Notes: generated by a model not told the origin, from the sequence alone. Shown: positions 5,971-13,849, numbered from the stretch's first letter. The stretch: 21,622 nucleotides of DNA from JANWHZ01 sp035545555 (GCA_035545555.1 DASZYD010000030.1:1-21622), one strand, 5' to 3'. Numbers and translations are program-made.

Positions 5971-7089
5971 TTATTCGGCGTGCGCCCGGAATATACCATT
6001 GCCCGTCTCCACTTCAAGCGCATCACCGGTATGGACCTGGCGGCTCGTGCGCACGAGCGTGCGGTCCTGCAGGCGCACAATAGCATAACCACGGCGCATG
6101 ACCGCGTGCGGGTCGAGAGCCTTGAGCAGCTGCCCGGCAGCCGCGAGGTGCTGCCGGGCAGTTGCCGTGTGCAACTGGAGCGCTTGCTGCAGTGCAGCGG
6201 CCTGCCGGCCGACTACCTGACGGTTTTGCGTAATACTATGCAGAGCTGCTTCGTGCAGTTGCCGGGACACAACATCTATATGCCGCTGCACTTCCCGGCG
6301 ATCGGGCACCAGCAGCTCGGCGGCATTACTGGGCGTACTGGCGCGCCTGTCGGCCGCCAGTTCAGCCAAGCTAAGATCAATCTCGTGGCCGATGGCCGCC
6401 AACACGGGCACGCGGCTGGCGGCCACGGCGCGGGCAACCGGCTCCGTGTTGAAAGCATATAAGTCTTCGGTACTGCCGCCGCCGCGCGTCAGTACCAAGA
6501 CGTCCGGCGGCAGCGGCGCCCGGTTGTACTGGTCAATCGCGGCAACGATCTGTCCCGGCGCTGCTTCACCCTGCACCTGGACGTCAATGCACTCCACCGT
6601 CACGCCGCGCCAGCGGGCGTGTAGGATCTTCATAAAGTCGGCATAGGCAGCCGACTCGGTTGAGGTAATGAGCCCGATACGCTTGGGCGGATACGGCAGC
6701 GGGCGCTTGCGTGCTTCGTCGAAGAGCCCTTCCGCCTTGAGTTTGGCGGCCAGTAACTCGGCAGCCCGGCGCAACGTACCCTCACCCTCCGGCTGCATAC
6801 TCATAACGGTGATGCTAAAGCCGTATTGCGGATGCAACCGTGGCCAGCCGCACACGCGCAGCACCATGCCATCCTCCAGCGGGCCGCTCACGTCCCGCAC
6901 AGTGCCGAAGAAGCGCACGGTGGCACCTTCGTCCTTCAGGTCAAAGAAGACCCAGCGGCTCTTGCTCACCCGATAATTCGCCAGCTCGCCCCGCACTGTT
7001 ACGATCGGATACGCATACTCGAAGGTCTGATTGACGAGGGCGACAAAGTCGCTAACGCTCAGGATCACATGGTCAATCGGCTCACTCAT
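5971..7089 (-). CDS. xseA: Exodeoxyribonuclease VII large subunit, short form
   Basis: This is the catalytic subunit of exonuclease VII. It has an N-terminal OB-fold (VSDFVALVNQTFEYAYPIVTVRGEL) and the catalytic core. The core includes IGLITSTESAAYADFM, VQVQGEAAPGQIVAAI, LTRGGGSTEDLYAFN and the AIGHEIDLSLAELAADRRASTPSNAAEL signature in two parts at roughly residues 233-260. At 372 residues it is well short of E. coli XseA (about 450). The loss is in the C-terminal coiled coil that binds XseB, after about residue 265. Its ATG lies inside the end of the upstream membrane-protein gene (8-base overlap, GATGAGTGA), showing tight coupling. Confidence 0.95.
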   Translation of the reverse strand: MSEPIDHVILSVSDFVALVNQTFEYAYPIVTVRGELANYRVSKSRWVFFDLKDEGATVRFFGTVRDVSGPLEDGMVLRVCGWPRLHPQYGFSITVMSMQPEGEGTLRRAAELLAAKLKAEGLFDEARKRPLPYPPKRIGLITSTESAAYADFMKILHARWRGVTVECIDVQVQGEAAPGQIVAAIDQYNRAPLPPDVLVLTRGGGSTEDLYAFNTEPVARAVAASRVPVLAAIGHEIDLSLAELAADRRASTPSNAAELLVPDRREVQRHIDVVSRQLHEAALHSITQNRQVVGRQAAALQQALQLHTATARQHLAAAGQLLKALDPHAVMRRGYAIVRLQDRTLVRTSRQVHTGDALEVETGNGIFRAHAE

Positions 7090-8140
7090 CGCCTAGCTCG
7101 GGTGCCGGTGACGGCCGGCGGAGCGTCTGGTGATACAATGCGTACCCCGGCGGCAGCTGCAGCAGCGTGTTGAGCACGCGGTACATGATGGTCACCGGCA
7201 GGCTAAGGCTCACCGGAATGCCGGTCGCCACCAGTACAGAGGTCATCAGCGCTTCATAAATACCTACTCCGCCTGGCAGCACCGAGACCAGACCGGCAAA
7301 GTTCGCAATGGCGTATGCCAGGATGACCGCACCGATGTTGACATACGAGCCGAATGCCATGTACACCACATACACGGCCGCCACCTCGGCAATATTGGCC
7401 ACCAGACTCCACCACACCGGACCGAGCAGCTGACGCGATCGCGATCGCATCAAGATATAGTCCTGATGGAACTCCTCAAACACCTTGCTGGCGCCGGCCA
7501 GATTGATCGTCTCCGGGTGGCGCGGACGCACCAGGTGGATCAGCCAGTTCATCCCGACCACGACACTTCGCAAAAACATATGGATACGCGCCTGGCTGCC
7601 GATGACATACACAAACAGCAGCGTCCCGACCACGATAAGCGTAGTCAGCGATGCGCCGATCGACAGCACCACGTCGTTGACGTGACCGCGCACTGCCAAA
7701 GCGACCATGCCAAAGACCAACAGGATGATAAACGAGCTGAACAGGAGCAAAAGCTTCATACTCTGCACCAGGGTTGCTTTGGCGCCGCGCACCCCGAACT
7801 GGCGCAGACGATAGCTGAAGTACGACACGCCGGCCACACCGCCGCTCGGGAATACATGGTTCACGAAGTTCAGTTCCAGCGATACTTTATACATACTCCA
7901 ATAGGACAACTTCTCGTCGACCATCGCAAACACTTTTTCGTAGAAGCGCGCTTGCGCATGGTAATTGAGCGCCTCGACCGGGATAAGCAGGAGCAGCATC
8001 CACGCCTTCACGCGCATGAGGTTGTCCAGCGTCGTCAGCAACTCGCGCCGCAGCCCGAAGCACAGCGCCACCAGCGCCGCAATCGTCAGGATGTTCAACA
8101 GCAGCTTCCACCGCCGTTTTATATACGCAGTTGCGCTCAT
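7082..8140 (-). CDS. Lysylphosphatidylglycerol synthase TM-domain (flippase-like) protein
   Basis: This is an integral membrane protein of about 352 residues with some eight hydrophobic segments. It resembles the MprF/AglD-type transmembrane domain (UPF0104): FVNHVFPSGGVAGVSYFSYRL near residue 90 and LVSVLPGGVGIYEALM near 290 are the family's paired signature loops. Stand-alone members are flippase-like proteins; the lipid moved is not known here. The reading frame is open as far as 8458, but that extension is antisense to the next gene. I start at 8140 because TATAAT lies exactly seven bases before it. An ATG at 8149 overlaps that -10 box and is less likely. The gene heads an operon with xseA, xseB and the methyltransferase. 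Confidence 0.88.
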   Translation of the reverse strand: MSATAYIKRRWKLLLNILTIAALVALCFGLRRELLTTLDNLMRVKAWMLLLLIPVEALNYHAQARFYEKVFAMVDEKLSYWSMYKVSLELNFVNHVFPSGGVAGVSYFSYRLRQFGVRGAKATLVQSMKLLLLFSSFIILLVFGMVALAVRGHVNDVVLSIGASLTTLIVVGTLLFVYVIGSQARIHMFLRSVVVGMNWLIHLVRPRHPETINLAGASKVFEEFHQDYILMRSRSRQLLGPVWWSLVANIAEVAAVYVVYMAFGSYVNIGAVILAYAIANFAGLVSVLPGGVGIYEALMTSVLVATGIPVSLSLPVTIMYRVLNTLLQLPPGYALYHQTLRRPSPAPELGDE

Positions 8141-8147
8141 TTGGCTC

Positions 8148-8153
8148 ATTATA
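8148..8153 (-). promoter_or_regulatory. -10 box of the flippase-like/xseA operon
   Basis: A perfect TATAAT on the minus strand, seven bases before the ATG at 8140, predicts a leaderless mRNA. No good -35 hexamer is visible at 16-18 bases. Confidence 0.6.
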
Positions 8154-8175
8154 ACCGAAAAAGCGGGGCAACTTG

Positions 8176-8181
8176 TATACT
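8176..8181 (+). promoter_or_regulatory. -10 box of the TRM11-like methyltransferase gene
   Basis: TATACT lies eight bases before the ATG at 8190 and there is no Shine-Dalgarno. It is back to back with the minus-strand promoter, with about 22 bases between the two -10 boxes. Confidence 0.55.
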
Positions 8182-8189
8182 GGTAAGCA

Positions 8190-9461
8190 ATGGATGACAG
8201 CATCGCAATTTTGGGACGCCAGCCGGCACTGGGCCTGGCCGAGCTGGAGAGCCTGTATGGCGCCGATGCCGTGCGCCCGGCCGGCAGCCAAGCGGCCCGG
8301 CTGCGCCTAGCCCCCTGCTCGGTGGATGTTGCGCGGCTTGGCGGCACCATGAAGCTCTGCAAGCTTTTGACGGTACTTGATACGACCAAATGGCCCGCGA
8401 TCGAGCAGTTCCTGATCGGCGCCGCACCTACCCAAGCCACACGCATGCCTGAGGGCAAAATGCACCTCGGCTTGAGCGCCTACGGTACCGGCGTCTCGCC
8501 GCAGCAATTACTGGCTGCCGGGCTCAAACTCAAGAAGGCGATTCATGCGGCGAGCGGCCGCACGGTCCGGCTCGTGCCCAACAAAACGGCCGAACTGAAT
8601 GCAGCACAAGTATTGCATAACCAGCTCACCCGCCCCAATGGCTGGGAGCTCGTGCTTATCCGTGACGGCATGCAGACCATTGTCGCTCAGACCGTGTCCG
8701 TGCAGGATATCGACGCCTACGCTGCACGTGACTTCGGCCGGCCGAAGCGTGATGCCCGCGTCGGCATGCTGCCGCCGAAGCTGGCACAGTTACTGATCAA
8801 CCTGGCAATCGGTCCCGGCGAGTTCGCTGCTGTGCGGGATAGTCTCTCCGGCGACGTCTGCCGATCTGCCGACAACGCGCAAAAGCTCCGGGCCGATCAT
8901 GGGCGTACGACGGTGCTCGACCCCTTCTGCGGCACCGGCGTTGTGCTGCAGGAGGCGCTGTTGATGGGCTACCACGCCTACGGCACCGATCTGGAGCCGC
9001 GTATGATCGATTATTCGCGCACTAACCTTGCTTGGCTGGCCGAGCGCCGGCGGCTGGGTGATGCGTCACCCGAGCTTGCCGTTGGCGATGCCACGACCTA
9101 CCAGTGGCAATTACCAGCCGACCAGCCTGTCGCCGTCGCCTCAGAGGCCTACCTTGGCCGCCCCTTCACCGGCCGGCCGGCGCCTGAAGTGCTGGCGCAG
9201 ACCATGACCGACTGTAACCTCATCATCAAAAAGTTTCTGCGTAATGTCCACGACCAGTTGCCTGCCGGAGCGCGCCTTTGCCTGGCCCTGCCCGCTTGGC
9301 AGGTTCGCCCGGGCGAGTTCCGTCATCTACCCCTTATTGACCAGCTCGCCGAGATGGGATATAATCGGGTCAGTTTTGAGCGTATTCGGGATGACGATTT
9401 GCTCTATTATCGAGCAGACCAAATTGTTGCCCGACAGCTCCTGGTAATCACAAGGAAGTAA
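8190..9461 (+). CDS. TRM11/TrmG10-like RNA methyltransferase with unusual motif IV
   Basis: The 423-residue protein has a variable N-terminal half (THUMP-like RNA-binding region presumed, about residues 60-170). A linker DFGRPKRDARVGMLPPKLAQ, typical of TrmG10/Trm11 proteins, precedes LLINLA. The SAM domain has motif I VLDPFCGTGVVLQEA (about 242-256) and the acidic GTDLEP (267). Motif IV, usually D/N-PPY in enzymes that methylate exocyclic amines, here reads ASEAYLG (about 317-323). The likely substrate is tRNA, but the changed motif leaves the reaction open. Between LLINLA and motif I there is an insert of about 30 residues. The gene has its own leaderless promoter and is followed by rpmA after one base. 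Confidence 0.85.
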   Translation: MDDSIAILGRQPALGLAELESLYGADAVRPAGSQAARLRLAPCSVDVARLGGTMKLCKLLTVLDTTKWPAIEQFLIGAAPTQATRMPEGKMHLGLSAYGTGVSPQQLLAAGLKLKKAIHAASGRTVRLVPNKTAELNAAQVLHNQLTRPNGWELVLIRDGMQTIVAQTVSVQDIDAYAARDFGRPKRDARVGMLPPKLAQLLINLAIGPGEFAAVRDSLSGDVCRSADNAQKLRADHGRTTVLDPFCGTGVVLQEALLMGYHAYGTDLEPRMIDYSRTNLAWLAERRRLGDASPELAVGDATTYQWQLPADQPVAVASEAYLGRPFTGRPAPEVLAQTMTDCNLIIKKFLRNVHDQLPAGARLCLALPAWQVRPGEFRHLPLIDQLAEMGYNRVSFERIRDDDLLYYRADQIVARQLLVITRK

Positions 9462-9462
9462 G

Positions 9463-9735
9463 ATGTCACACGTCAAAGCCGGCGGTACCGCCAAAAACGT
9501 CAAAGATAGCCCAGGCCAGCGGCTCGGTGTTAAGTTGTATGACGGCCAAAAAGTCAGCGCGGGCCAGATTATCGTCCGCCAGGTCGGCCTCACCAAGCGT
9601 GCCGGTGATGGCACATTCCTTGCCAAGGATTACACCATCCACGCTGCCAAAGACGGCGTCGTGCGTTTCAAGGCACGGAAGGTCCGCCTGTTCTCCAACA
9701 AATCGGTCCGCCGCACCGAAGTCGTCGTCGAATAG
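9463..9735 (+). CDS. rpmA: 50S ribosomal protein L27
   Basis: L27 lies near the peptidyl transferase centre of the large subunit and its N-terminal tail reaches toward the tRNA ends. The 90-residue product begins MSHVKAGGTAKN and contains the conserved RLGVKLYDGQKVSAGQIIVRQ block, followed by KDYTIHAAKDGVVRFK. The start has no N-terminal extension of the kind that is cleaved off in Firmicutes. AAGGA lies six bases before the ATG. The usual partner rplU (L21) is not next to it; instead it is co-transcribed with the RNA methyltransferase, one base downstream of its stop. A hairpin follows the gene. Confidence 0.95.
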   Translation: MSHVKAGGTAKNVKDSPGQRLGVKLYDGQKVSAGQIIVRQVGLTKRAGDGTFLAKDYTIHAAKDGVVRFKARKVRLFSNKSVRRTEVVVE

Positions 9736-9755
9736 AGGCGAACTGTCCTGATATG

Positions 9756-9788
9756 CGAAAGAGCCGGGTTTCAGCCCGGCTCTCTTCG
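9756..9788. terminator. Hairpin between the convergent rpmA and 9806 genes
   Basis: AGAGCCGGG (9760-9768) pairs with CCCGGCTCT (9775-9783) over a six-base loop. CGAA (9756-9759) pairs further with TTCG (9785-9788), leaving one bulged base. Neither side has a long T run, so it may be a weak bidirectional terminator or an mRNA 3'-end stabiliser. Confidence 0.65.
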
Positions 9789-9805
9789 ACGTCGCCGCCG
9801 TATAC

Positions 9806-10393
9806 CTATCGCTGCGGTGCCCGTACCGCCAGCGCATCCAGAAAAGGTACGGCGCTTTGCGGGTCATCCACGCCGGTACCGGCAGCGAACGCAGCTACCA
9901 CATCGCGCAGCGTGGCCTTGTCGGCGGCCTGTTGGAGGCTGATGAACAAGCCGATGGCAGCTTCGCGGCTGAGCCGGGCTACCTCCTCCGGACGCTCACC
10001 CATCGCCGTCAGCTCCAACTTCCGGCCGACCAGTTGCAGCATTTGTGCCATATCCTCGTCGGACAGGCCCTTCAGCTGCGCGGTCTCGGCGGCAGCCGCC
10101 TGAATCGTATGCTGCCCGCGCAGCGCCGCAGAGGTCATAAAGCCGACGAGCGTGGCAAGATCTTTGTCCGTGTTCGGCTGCCGCTGGGCTTCTATAAGCT
10201 GCCGCCCCGCAAAGTCCATCATCCGTTGATCAACCTGTGCCACCGTGTTTTCGCTTGGGTCATAGATACGGCTCCGCGCCATCTCCGAAAGGGTATGAAA
10301 GGCCTCCACCGTGGCCTGCAGTGCCTCAGGCTCTATGCCAGCGGCCGGTATCGCCTCTGGAGGCAACGATTGATTTACACTCGTTCCGTCCAT
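9806..10393 (-). CDS. Helical protein of unknown function, 195 aa
   Basis: I do not recognise this family. The protein is soluble, has no cysteine, and is almost wholly helical by pattern. A Pro-rich start (residues 1-22) leads to long amphipathic helices about 25-45, 50-75, 78-103, 110-130 and 135-175. There is no signal peptide and no visible catalytic motif. A TAGAGT box eight bases before the ATG suggests its own leaderless transcript. It follows the single-domain response regulator, so a partner or target of that regulator is conceivable, but nothing in the sequence shows it. It converges on rpmA across a hairpin. Confidence 0.75.
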   Translation of the reverse strand: MDGTSVNQSLPPEAIPAAGIEPEALQATVEAFHTLSEMARSRIYDPSENTVAQVDQRMMDFAGRQLIEAQRQPNTDKDLATLVGFMTSAALRGQHTIQAAAAETAQLKGLSDEDMAQMLQLVGRKLELTAMGERPEEVARLSREAAIGLFISLQQAADKATLRDVVAAFAAGTGVDDPQSAVPFLDALAVRAPQR

Positions 10394-10401
10394 ATGTCTT
10401 T

Positions 10402-10407
10402 ACTCTA
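10402..10407 (-). promoter_or_regulatory. Putative -10 box of the 195-aa helical protein gene
   Basis: TAGAGT on the minus strand is eight bases before the ATG at 10393. There is no clear -35 box. It is kept because the spacing matches the other starts in this window. Confidence 0.35.
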
Positions 10408-10432
10408 CCATAGGTCAGCCGCGCGCAAGAGC

Positions 10433-10834
10433 TTACAGCCCCAAATGGTGCTTGATACGGTCGATGACGTCGGCAATGACGACCTGGGATTTGACGAGGT
10501 ACTCATCAACGCCGAGGCTTTCGGCACGCTCGCGGTCGCTATCCTGGCTGAGCGCCGTCAGCATGATGACTTTGAGGTTGGCGGTTTCTGGGGTATTGCG
10601 CAGAATGTCCAGCACGTCGAAGCCGCTGACTTTGGGCATCATAATATCCAGCAGCACCAGATCAGGCTTGTAGCTGAGCGCCGCGGCCAAGGCATCCTCC
10701 CCGTTCGTCACGCGGCGTACGTCGAAGTTCTCGGCCTGCAGGCGGGTCAGATAGACATTCGCAATGGCATCGTCATCCTCAACGAGCAGAATGCGCTTCG
10801 GATGATTGCCGGGCGTACCGGTTATCGCGTCCAT
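10433..10834 (-). CDS. Single-domain response regulator (CheY-like)
   Basis: This 133-residue protein is a complete receiver domain without an output domain. After a short tail it has RILLVEDDD (acidic residues 19-21), DLVLLDIMMPKVSGFD with the phospho-acceptor Asp63, VIMLTAL with Thr93, and DEYLVKSQ with Lys115. All active residues are present, unlike the receiver-like protein at 3315. No histidine kinase is adjacent. The frame is open to 10984, but that upstream part overlaps pyrG in another frame. I start at 10834 because a promoter, TTGCAA-N17-TAGCGT, within the 3' end of pyrG ends seven bases before it. The gene follows pyrG after 10 bases and has no Shine-Dalgarno. Confidence 0.9.
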   Translation of the reverse strand: MDAITGTPGNHPKRILLVEDDDAIANVYLTRLQAENFDVRRVTNGEDALAAALSYKPDLVLLDIMMPKVSGFDVLDILRNTPETANLKVIMLTALSQDSDRERAESLGVDEYLVKSQVVIADVIDRIKHHLGL

Positions 10835-10841
10835 ACTGTTT

Positions 10842-10870
10842 ACGCTAACGCAGTTTTTCGTTTTTTGCAA
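10842..10870 (-). promoter_or_regulatory. Putative promoter of the response regulator, inside pyrG
   Basis: TTGCAA (10865-10870), a 17-base spacer and TAGCGT (10842-10847) are read on the minus strand, then seven bases to the ATG at 10834. The -10 box covers the pyrG stop codon. Its match to consensus is weak (TA...T). Confidence 0.4.
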
Positions 10871-12476
10871 CTTTTGCAGCGGCACGGACGAAGCCGAGGA
10901 ACAGCGGGTGCGGGCGGTTGGGACGGGATTTGAACTCGGGGTGGAACTGACTAGCCATAAAGAACGGGTGATCCGGCACTTCAATCACCTCGACCAAGTT
11001 TGTCCCCGGGTTGCGCCCGACAGCGCGGATGCCCCACTCGGTGTACTGATCGACATAGGCCGGGTTACATTCATAGCGGTGGCGGTGGCGCTCGACAATA
11101 TCGGTAGCACCATAGAGTGCTGCTGCCTCGCTGTCGGGCGATAGCGCACAGACATAGTTGCCAAGGCGCATGGTGCCGCCGGTGTTCTCTTTGCCTTCCT
11201 GGCCCTCAATCGTCGAGATGACGGGGTGGCCGGTTACGCGGTCGACTTCGGTGGTATGCGCATCGCGAAGGCCATGTTTGCGGGCCGCGGCGATGACTGC
11301 CATCTGCAAACCATAGCACAGGCCAAGGTATGGCAGCCGCTGATCGAGCGCATAGCGGGCAGCCCGGATCTTGCCCTCGACACCGCGGCTGCCAAAGCCG
11401 CCGGGCACCACAATGCCGTCTACCGCAGAAAGCGCCGCCGCGACTTCCGCGTCAGTCATCGTCTCGAGCTTCACAGCATCGATCCACTGGATGTCGACCG
11501 CTATGTCGCTGGCCCAACCGGCGGCTTTGAGCGCCTCGAATACGCAGAGATAGGTATCGGCATTGTCCAGATACTTCGCCACGATGCCGACTTTTACCGT
11601 ATGAGCATAGCGTTTGGTGGCACGCGCCACAAGTTCGCGCCAGCCGCTCATATCGGGACGCGTCGGTTTGAGCCCTAAACGCTTCTCGACTACCGTGCCG
11701 ATGCCGGACGCCTCAAGCGTCAACGGCACCTCGTAGACCGTCTTTGCGTTCGGCAGGAGTACAATGGCCTCTTCCGGCACGCCGCAGAACATGCTCAGCT
11801 TGTGCTTGGAGCCGTTGACGGTGTCGGTTTCGCTGCGGGCAATGAGCACATCAGGCATAATGCCGAAGCCGCGCAAATCGCGCACCGAGTTTTGGGCCGG
11901 CTTCGTCTTGGTTTCTTGGCTAGCGCCCAGATAGGGGAGATATACGACGTGGACATACAGGCAGTTCTCTCGCCCCACGCGCAGACCGAAGTCGCGAATT
12001 GACTCAATGAACGGCAGGCTTTCGTAGTCACCGACCGTGCCGCCGATCTCTACGATATGCACGTCAAATCCTTCGCTGGCATCACTGATAAACTGCTCGA
12101 TCGCACCGGTAAAATGCGGTACCACCTGTACGGAATGTCCTTCGTACTTCCCTGCCCGTTCATCCTGGATGAGCTTGAGCAGCACGCGGCCGCTCATCAG
12201 CGAGCTGCTTTGCGTCAGTTCCTCGTCGAGAAAGCGCTCGTAGTGGCCAAGGTCAAGATCGGTCTCGGCGCCGTCTTTGGTAACGAAACACTCACCGTGT
12301 TCGCGCGGGTTAAGCAGCCCAGCGTCGACATTCAGGTACGGGTCACATTTTTGGAGGTTGACCTTGAACCCGCTGGCCTTGAGCAGGTTGCCAAGGGAGG
12401 CGGCAGCGATGCCTTTCCCTAGTCCTGAAAGCACACCACCGGTAATAAAAATATATTTGGTTGGCCGAGCCACCAC
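10845..12476 (-). CDS. pyrG: CTP synthase
   Basis: CTP synthase makes CTP from UTP, ATP and glutamine. The 543-residue product has usual length and both domains. The N-terminal amidoligase begins KYIFITGGVLSGLGKG with the P-loop and continues QKCDPYLNVDAG and HxGECFVTKDGAETDLDLGHYERF in pieces. The C-terminal class I glutaminase has GLCYGLQ with the nucleophile Cys (usual form GLCLGMQ) and FHPEFKSRP with the catalytic His and Glu. The start is a GTG, one of two in a row. The first has AAGGGG eight bases upstream. Unlike many genes here, it has a leader of about 25 bases with a Shine-Dalgarno. The response regulator follows after 10 bases. Confidence 0.97.
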   Translation of the reverse strand: MVARPTKYIFITGGVLSGLGKGIAAASLGNLLKASGFKVNLQKCDPYLNVDAGLLNPREHGECFVTKDGAETDLDLGHYERFLDEELTQSSSLMSGRVLLKLIQDERAGKYEGHSVQVVPHFTGAIEQFISDASEGFDVHIVEIGGTVGDYESLPFIESIRDFGLRVGRENCLYVHVVYLPYLGASQETKTKPAQNSVRDLRGFGIMPDVLIARSETDTVNGSKHKLSMFCGVPEEAIVLLPNAKTVYEVPLTLEASGIGTVVEKRLGLKPTRPDMSGWRELVARATKRYAHTVKVGIVAKYLDNADTYLCVFEALKAAGWASDIAVDIQWIDAVKLETMTDAEVAAALSAVDGIVVPGGFGSRGVEGKIRAARYALDQRLPYLGLCYGLQMAVIAAARKHGLRDAHTTEVDRVTGHPVISTIEGQEGKENTGGTMRLGNYVCALSPDSEAAALYGATDIVERHRHRYECNPAYVDQYTEWGIRAVGRNPGTNLVEVIEVPDHPFFMASQFHPEFKSRPNRPHPLFLGFVRAAAKVAKNEKLR

Positions 12477-12509
12477 CTTACAAACCCCTTGGTTAGGTTA
12501 GTTACCATT

Positions 12510-12539
12510 AGTCTACGCCCTGATGCTCATGCTTGGCAA
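12510..12539 (-). promoter_or_regulatory. Promoter of pyrG
   Basis: TTGCCA (12534-12539), an 18-base spacer and TAGACT (12510-12515) are read on the minus strand. An inverted repeat CAAACT-N5-AGTTTG (12544-12560) lies just upstream of the -35 box and may be an operator or the end structure of the ctpA transcript. Confidence 0.6.
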
Positions 12540-12579
12540 GGCCCAAACTGTTGTAGTTTGTAAGAATCCAGCTTGACAG

Positions 12580-13800
12580 CTACTTGGCTAAGTACGCTTC
12601 CGCAGCCGTAAGCTGTGTATCGTTGCCGGCTTTGGCGTCCGCATCGCTGAGTGTCACCGTTTGATCGGGCGTAATCCCTTTCTTGTTGATGTTCTGCCCG
12701 TTCGGCCGGTACCAGCTGGCCACGGTTACTTTGAGCTCGCTGCCGTCGTCGAAGTTAATCAGCTGTTGTACCACGCCCTTGCCAAAGCTCTTGATGCCGA
12801 TCAGGCGGGCTGCGCCGTTATCGTGCAGCGCGCCGGCCGTAATCTCGCTGGCCGATGCCGAGCCGTCATCAATCAGCACCACCGTGGGCATGCCTTGCAG
12901 TAACGCATTTCCGGTTGCGGTTTCGACTTGTGTGCCGACGGTACCGCGTTCGGTCACGATGGTTGTTCCAGCCGGCAGCCAAAGGCTGGAGACGTCAACT
13001 GCGGCGCTCAGCAGGCCGCCCGGGTTGCCGCGCAAGTCGAGGACCACCCCTTTCACATGCGCCTGCCGGAAGGCGGTCGCCGCCTGTTCGGCTAAACTTC
13101 CTGTATCATCAGCAAATGAGCTGATCTGCATATAGCCAAGGCCGCCATCAAGGGTTTTCCAGGTCACGCTCGGCAGCTGGATGTTGTCGCGCGTAATCGT
13201 AAATGTCAGCGTCTGCGACTTATTGCGCACCACCTTCAGCGTTACCTTGGTGCCCGCCGGCCCGCGGATCTTGTTGACGGCCGTATCCGGCGACAGGCCG
13301 CTGGTGCTAACGCCGTTGATCTCGGTGATGATATCCTGCGGTTTGAGCCCTGCTTTATCTGCCGGAAAGCCTTTGATCGGCGAGATGATAATCAGGTTGC
13401 CCGCATCATCCTTGCCGAGCTCTGCGCCAATCCCCGAGAAGGAGTTGTCCAGCTCGGCTGTAAAGGCTTTTGCCTCGGCTGCGTTGAAGTATTCGGTGTA
13501 CGGATCACCGGTAGCGTTGGCTAGGCCGGACTTCAGCCCGTCGAGCAATTGCGCTGTTGTCAGTTTGCCGTTGTAGTTCTGCTTAAGCGCGCGGTAGACC
13601 TCGGTAACCGTACGGTAGTCGAGCTGCGTCGGCAGCGCGCTGTTGGCGCTATGGCTACTTGCAAAAAAGCCGACCTGCAGGCGGCCCGTGCCTACCGCCA
13701 CACCCATCGAGAACGCCACCACAGCACCGACCGCAACGGATGCTGTAATCACCGACGCACGCCAGTGCCGCGACCAAAACTGCTTTACCCAAACAAACAT
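12580..13800 (-). CDS. S41 carboxy-terminal processing protease (CtpA/CtpB-like)
   Basis: This is a secreted or membrane-anchored serine protease. The 406-residue product has an N-terminal membrane segment (about residues 16-36), a helical region, and a PDZ domain (about 118-205, beginning FSGIGAEL). The S41 catalytic domain carries VVLDLRGNPGG at about 252, GSASASE with Ser316, and SFGKGVVQ with Lys341 and Gln345. The spacing of Ser, Lys and Gln fits the CtpB catalytic triad. It lies directly downstream of the CHAP hydrolase and ftsEX, the place held by ctpB near ftsEX in Bacillus. A plausible job is maturing or turning over envelope proteins such as the hydrolase; this is inferred from context only. 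Confidence 0.94.
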   Translation of the reverse strand: MFVWVKQFWSRHWRASVITASVAVGAVVAFSMGVAVGTGRLQVGFFASSHSANSALPTQLDYRTVTEVYRALKQNYNGKLTTAQLLDGLKSGLANATGDPYTEYFNAAEAKAFTAELDNSFSGIGAELGKDDAGNLIIISPIKGFPADKAGLKPQDIITEINGVSTSGLSPDTAVNKIRGPAGTKVTLKVVRNKSQTLTFTITRDNIQLPSVTWKTLDGGLGYMQISSFADDTGSLAEQAATAFRQAHVKGVVLDLRGNPGGLLSAAVDVSSLWLPAGTTIVTERGTVGTQVETATGNALLQGMPTVVLIDDGSASASEITAGALHDNGAARLIGIKSFGKGVVQQLINFDDGSELKVTVASWYRPNGQNINKKGITPDQTVTLSDADAKAGNDTQLTAAEAYLAK

Positions 13801-13809
13801 TGTTCTCTT

Positions 13810-13838
13810 ATTGTACTAAGCGCCGGCCATTTTGCCCA
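13810..13838 (-). promoter_or_regulatory. Promoter of the S41 protease gene
   Basis: TGGGCA (13833-13838), a 17-base spacer and TACAAT (13810-13815) are read on the minus strand. The ATG at 13800 begins nine bases after the -10 box, giving a leader of only two or three bases. Confidence 0.6.
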
Positions 13839-13849
13839 CGCGGCACCCA

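Noticed and set aside
5539..6462. 307-codon plus-strand frame
   Set aside because: It lies antisense to xseA, xseB and the methyltransferase, all of which have clear family motifs; the translated product has no recognisable pattern.
7130..8197. 355-codon plus-strand frame rich in His, Gln and Arg
   Set aside because: It is the antisense shadow of the flippase-like membrane protein; high GC leaves such frames open.
8141..8458. N-terminal extension of the flippase-like protein
   Set aside because: The extra 106 codons are antisense to the methyltransferase start and low in hydrophobic pattern; the promoter at 8148-8153 places the start at 8140.
9857..10933. 358-codon plus-strand frame
   Set aside because: It is antisense to the helical protein gene, the response regulator and the end of pyrG; no protein-like pattern is visible.
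10835..10984. Upstream extension of the response regulator
   Set aside because: It overlaps the pyrG coding end in another frame, and the receiver fold starts only after codon 50 of that reading.
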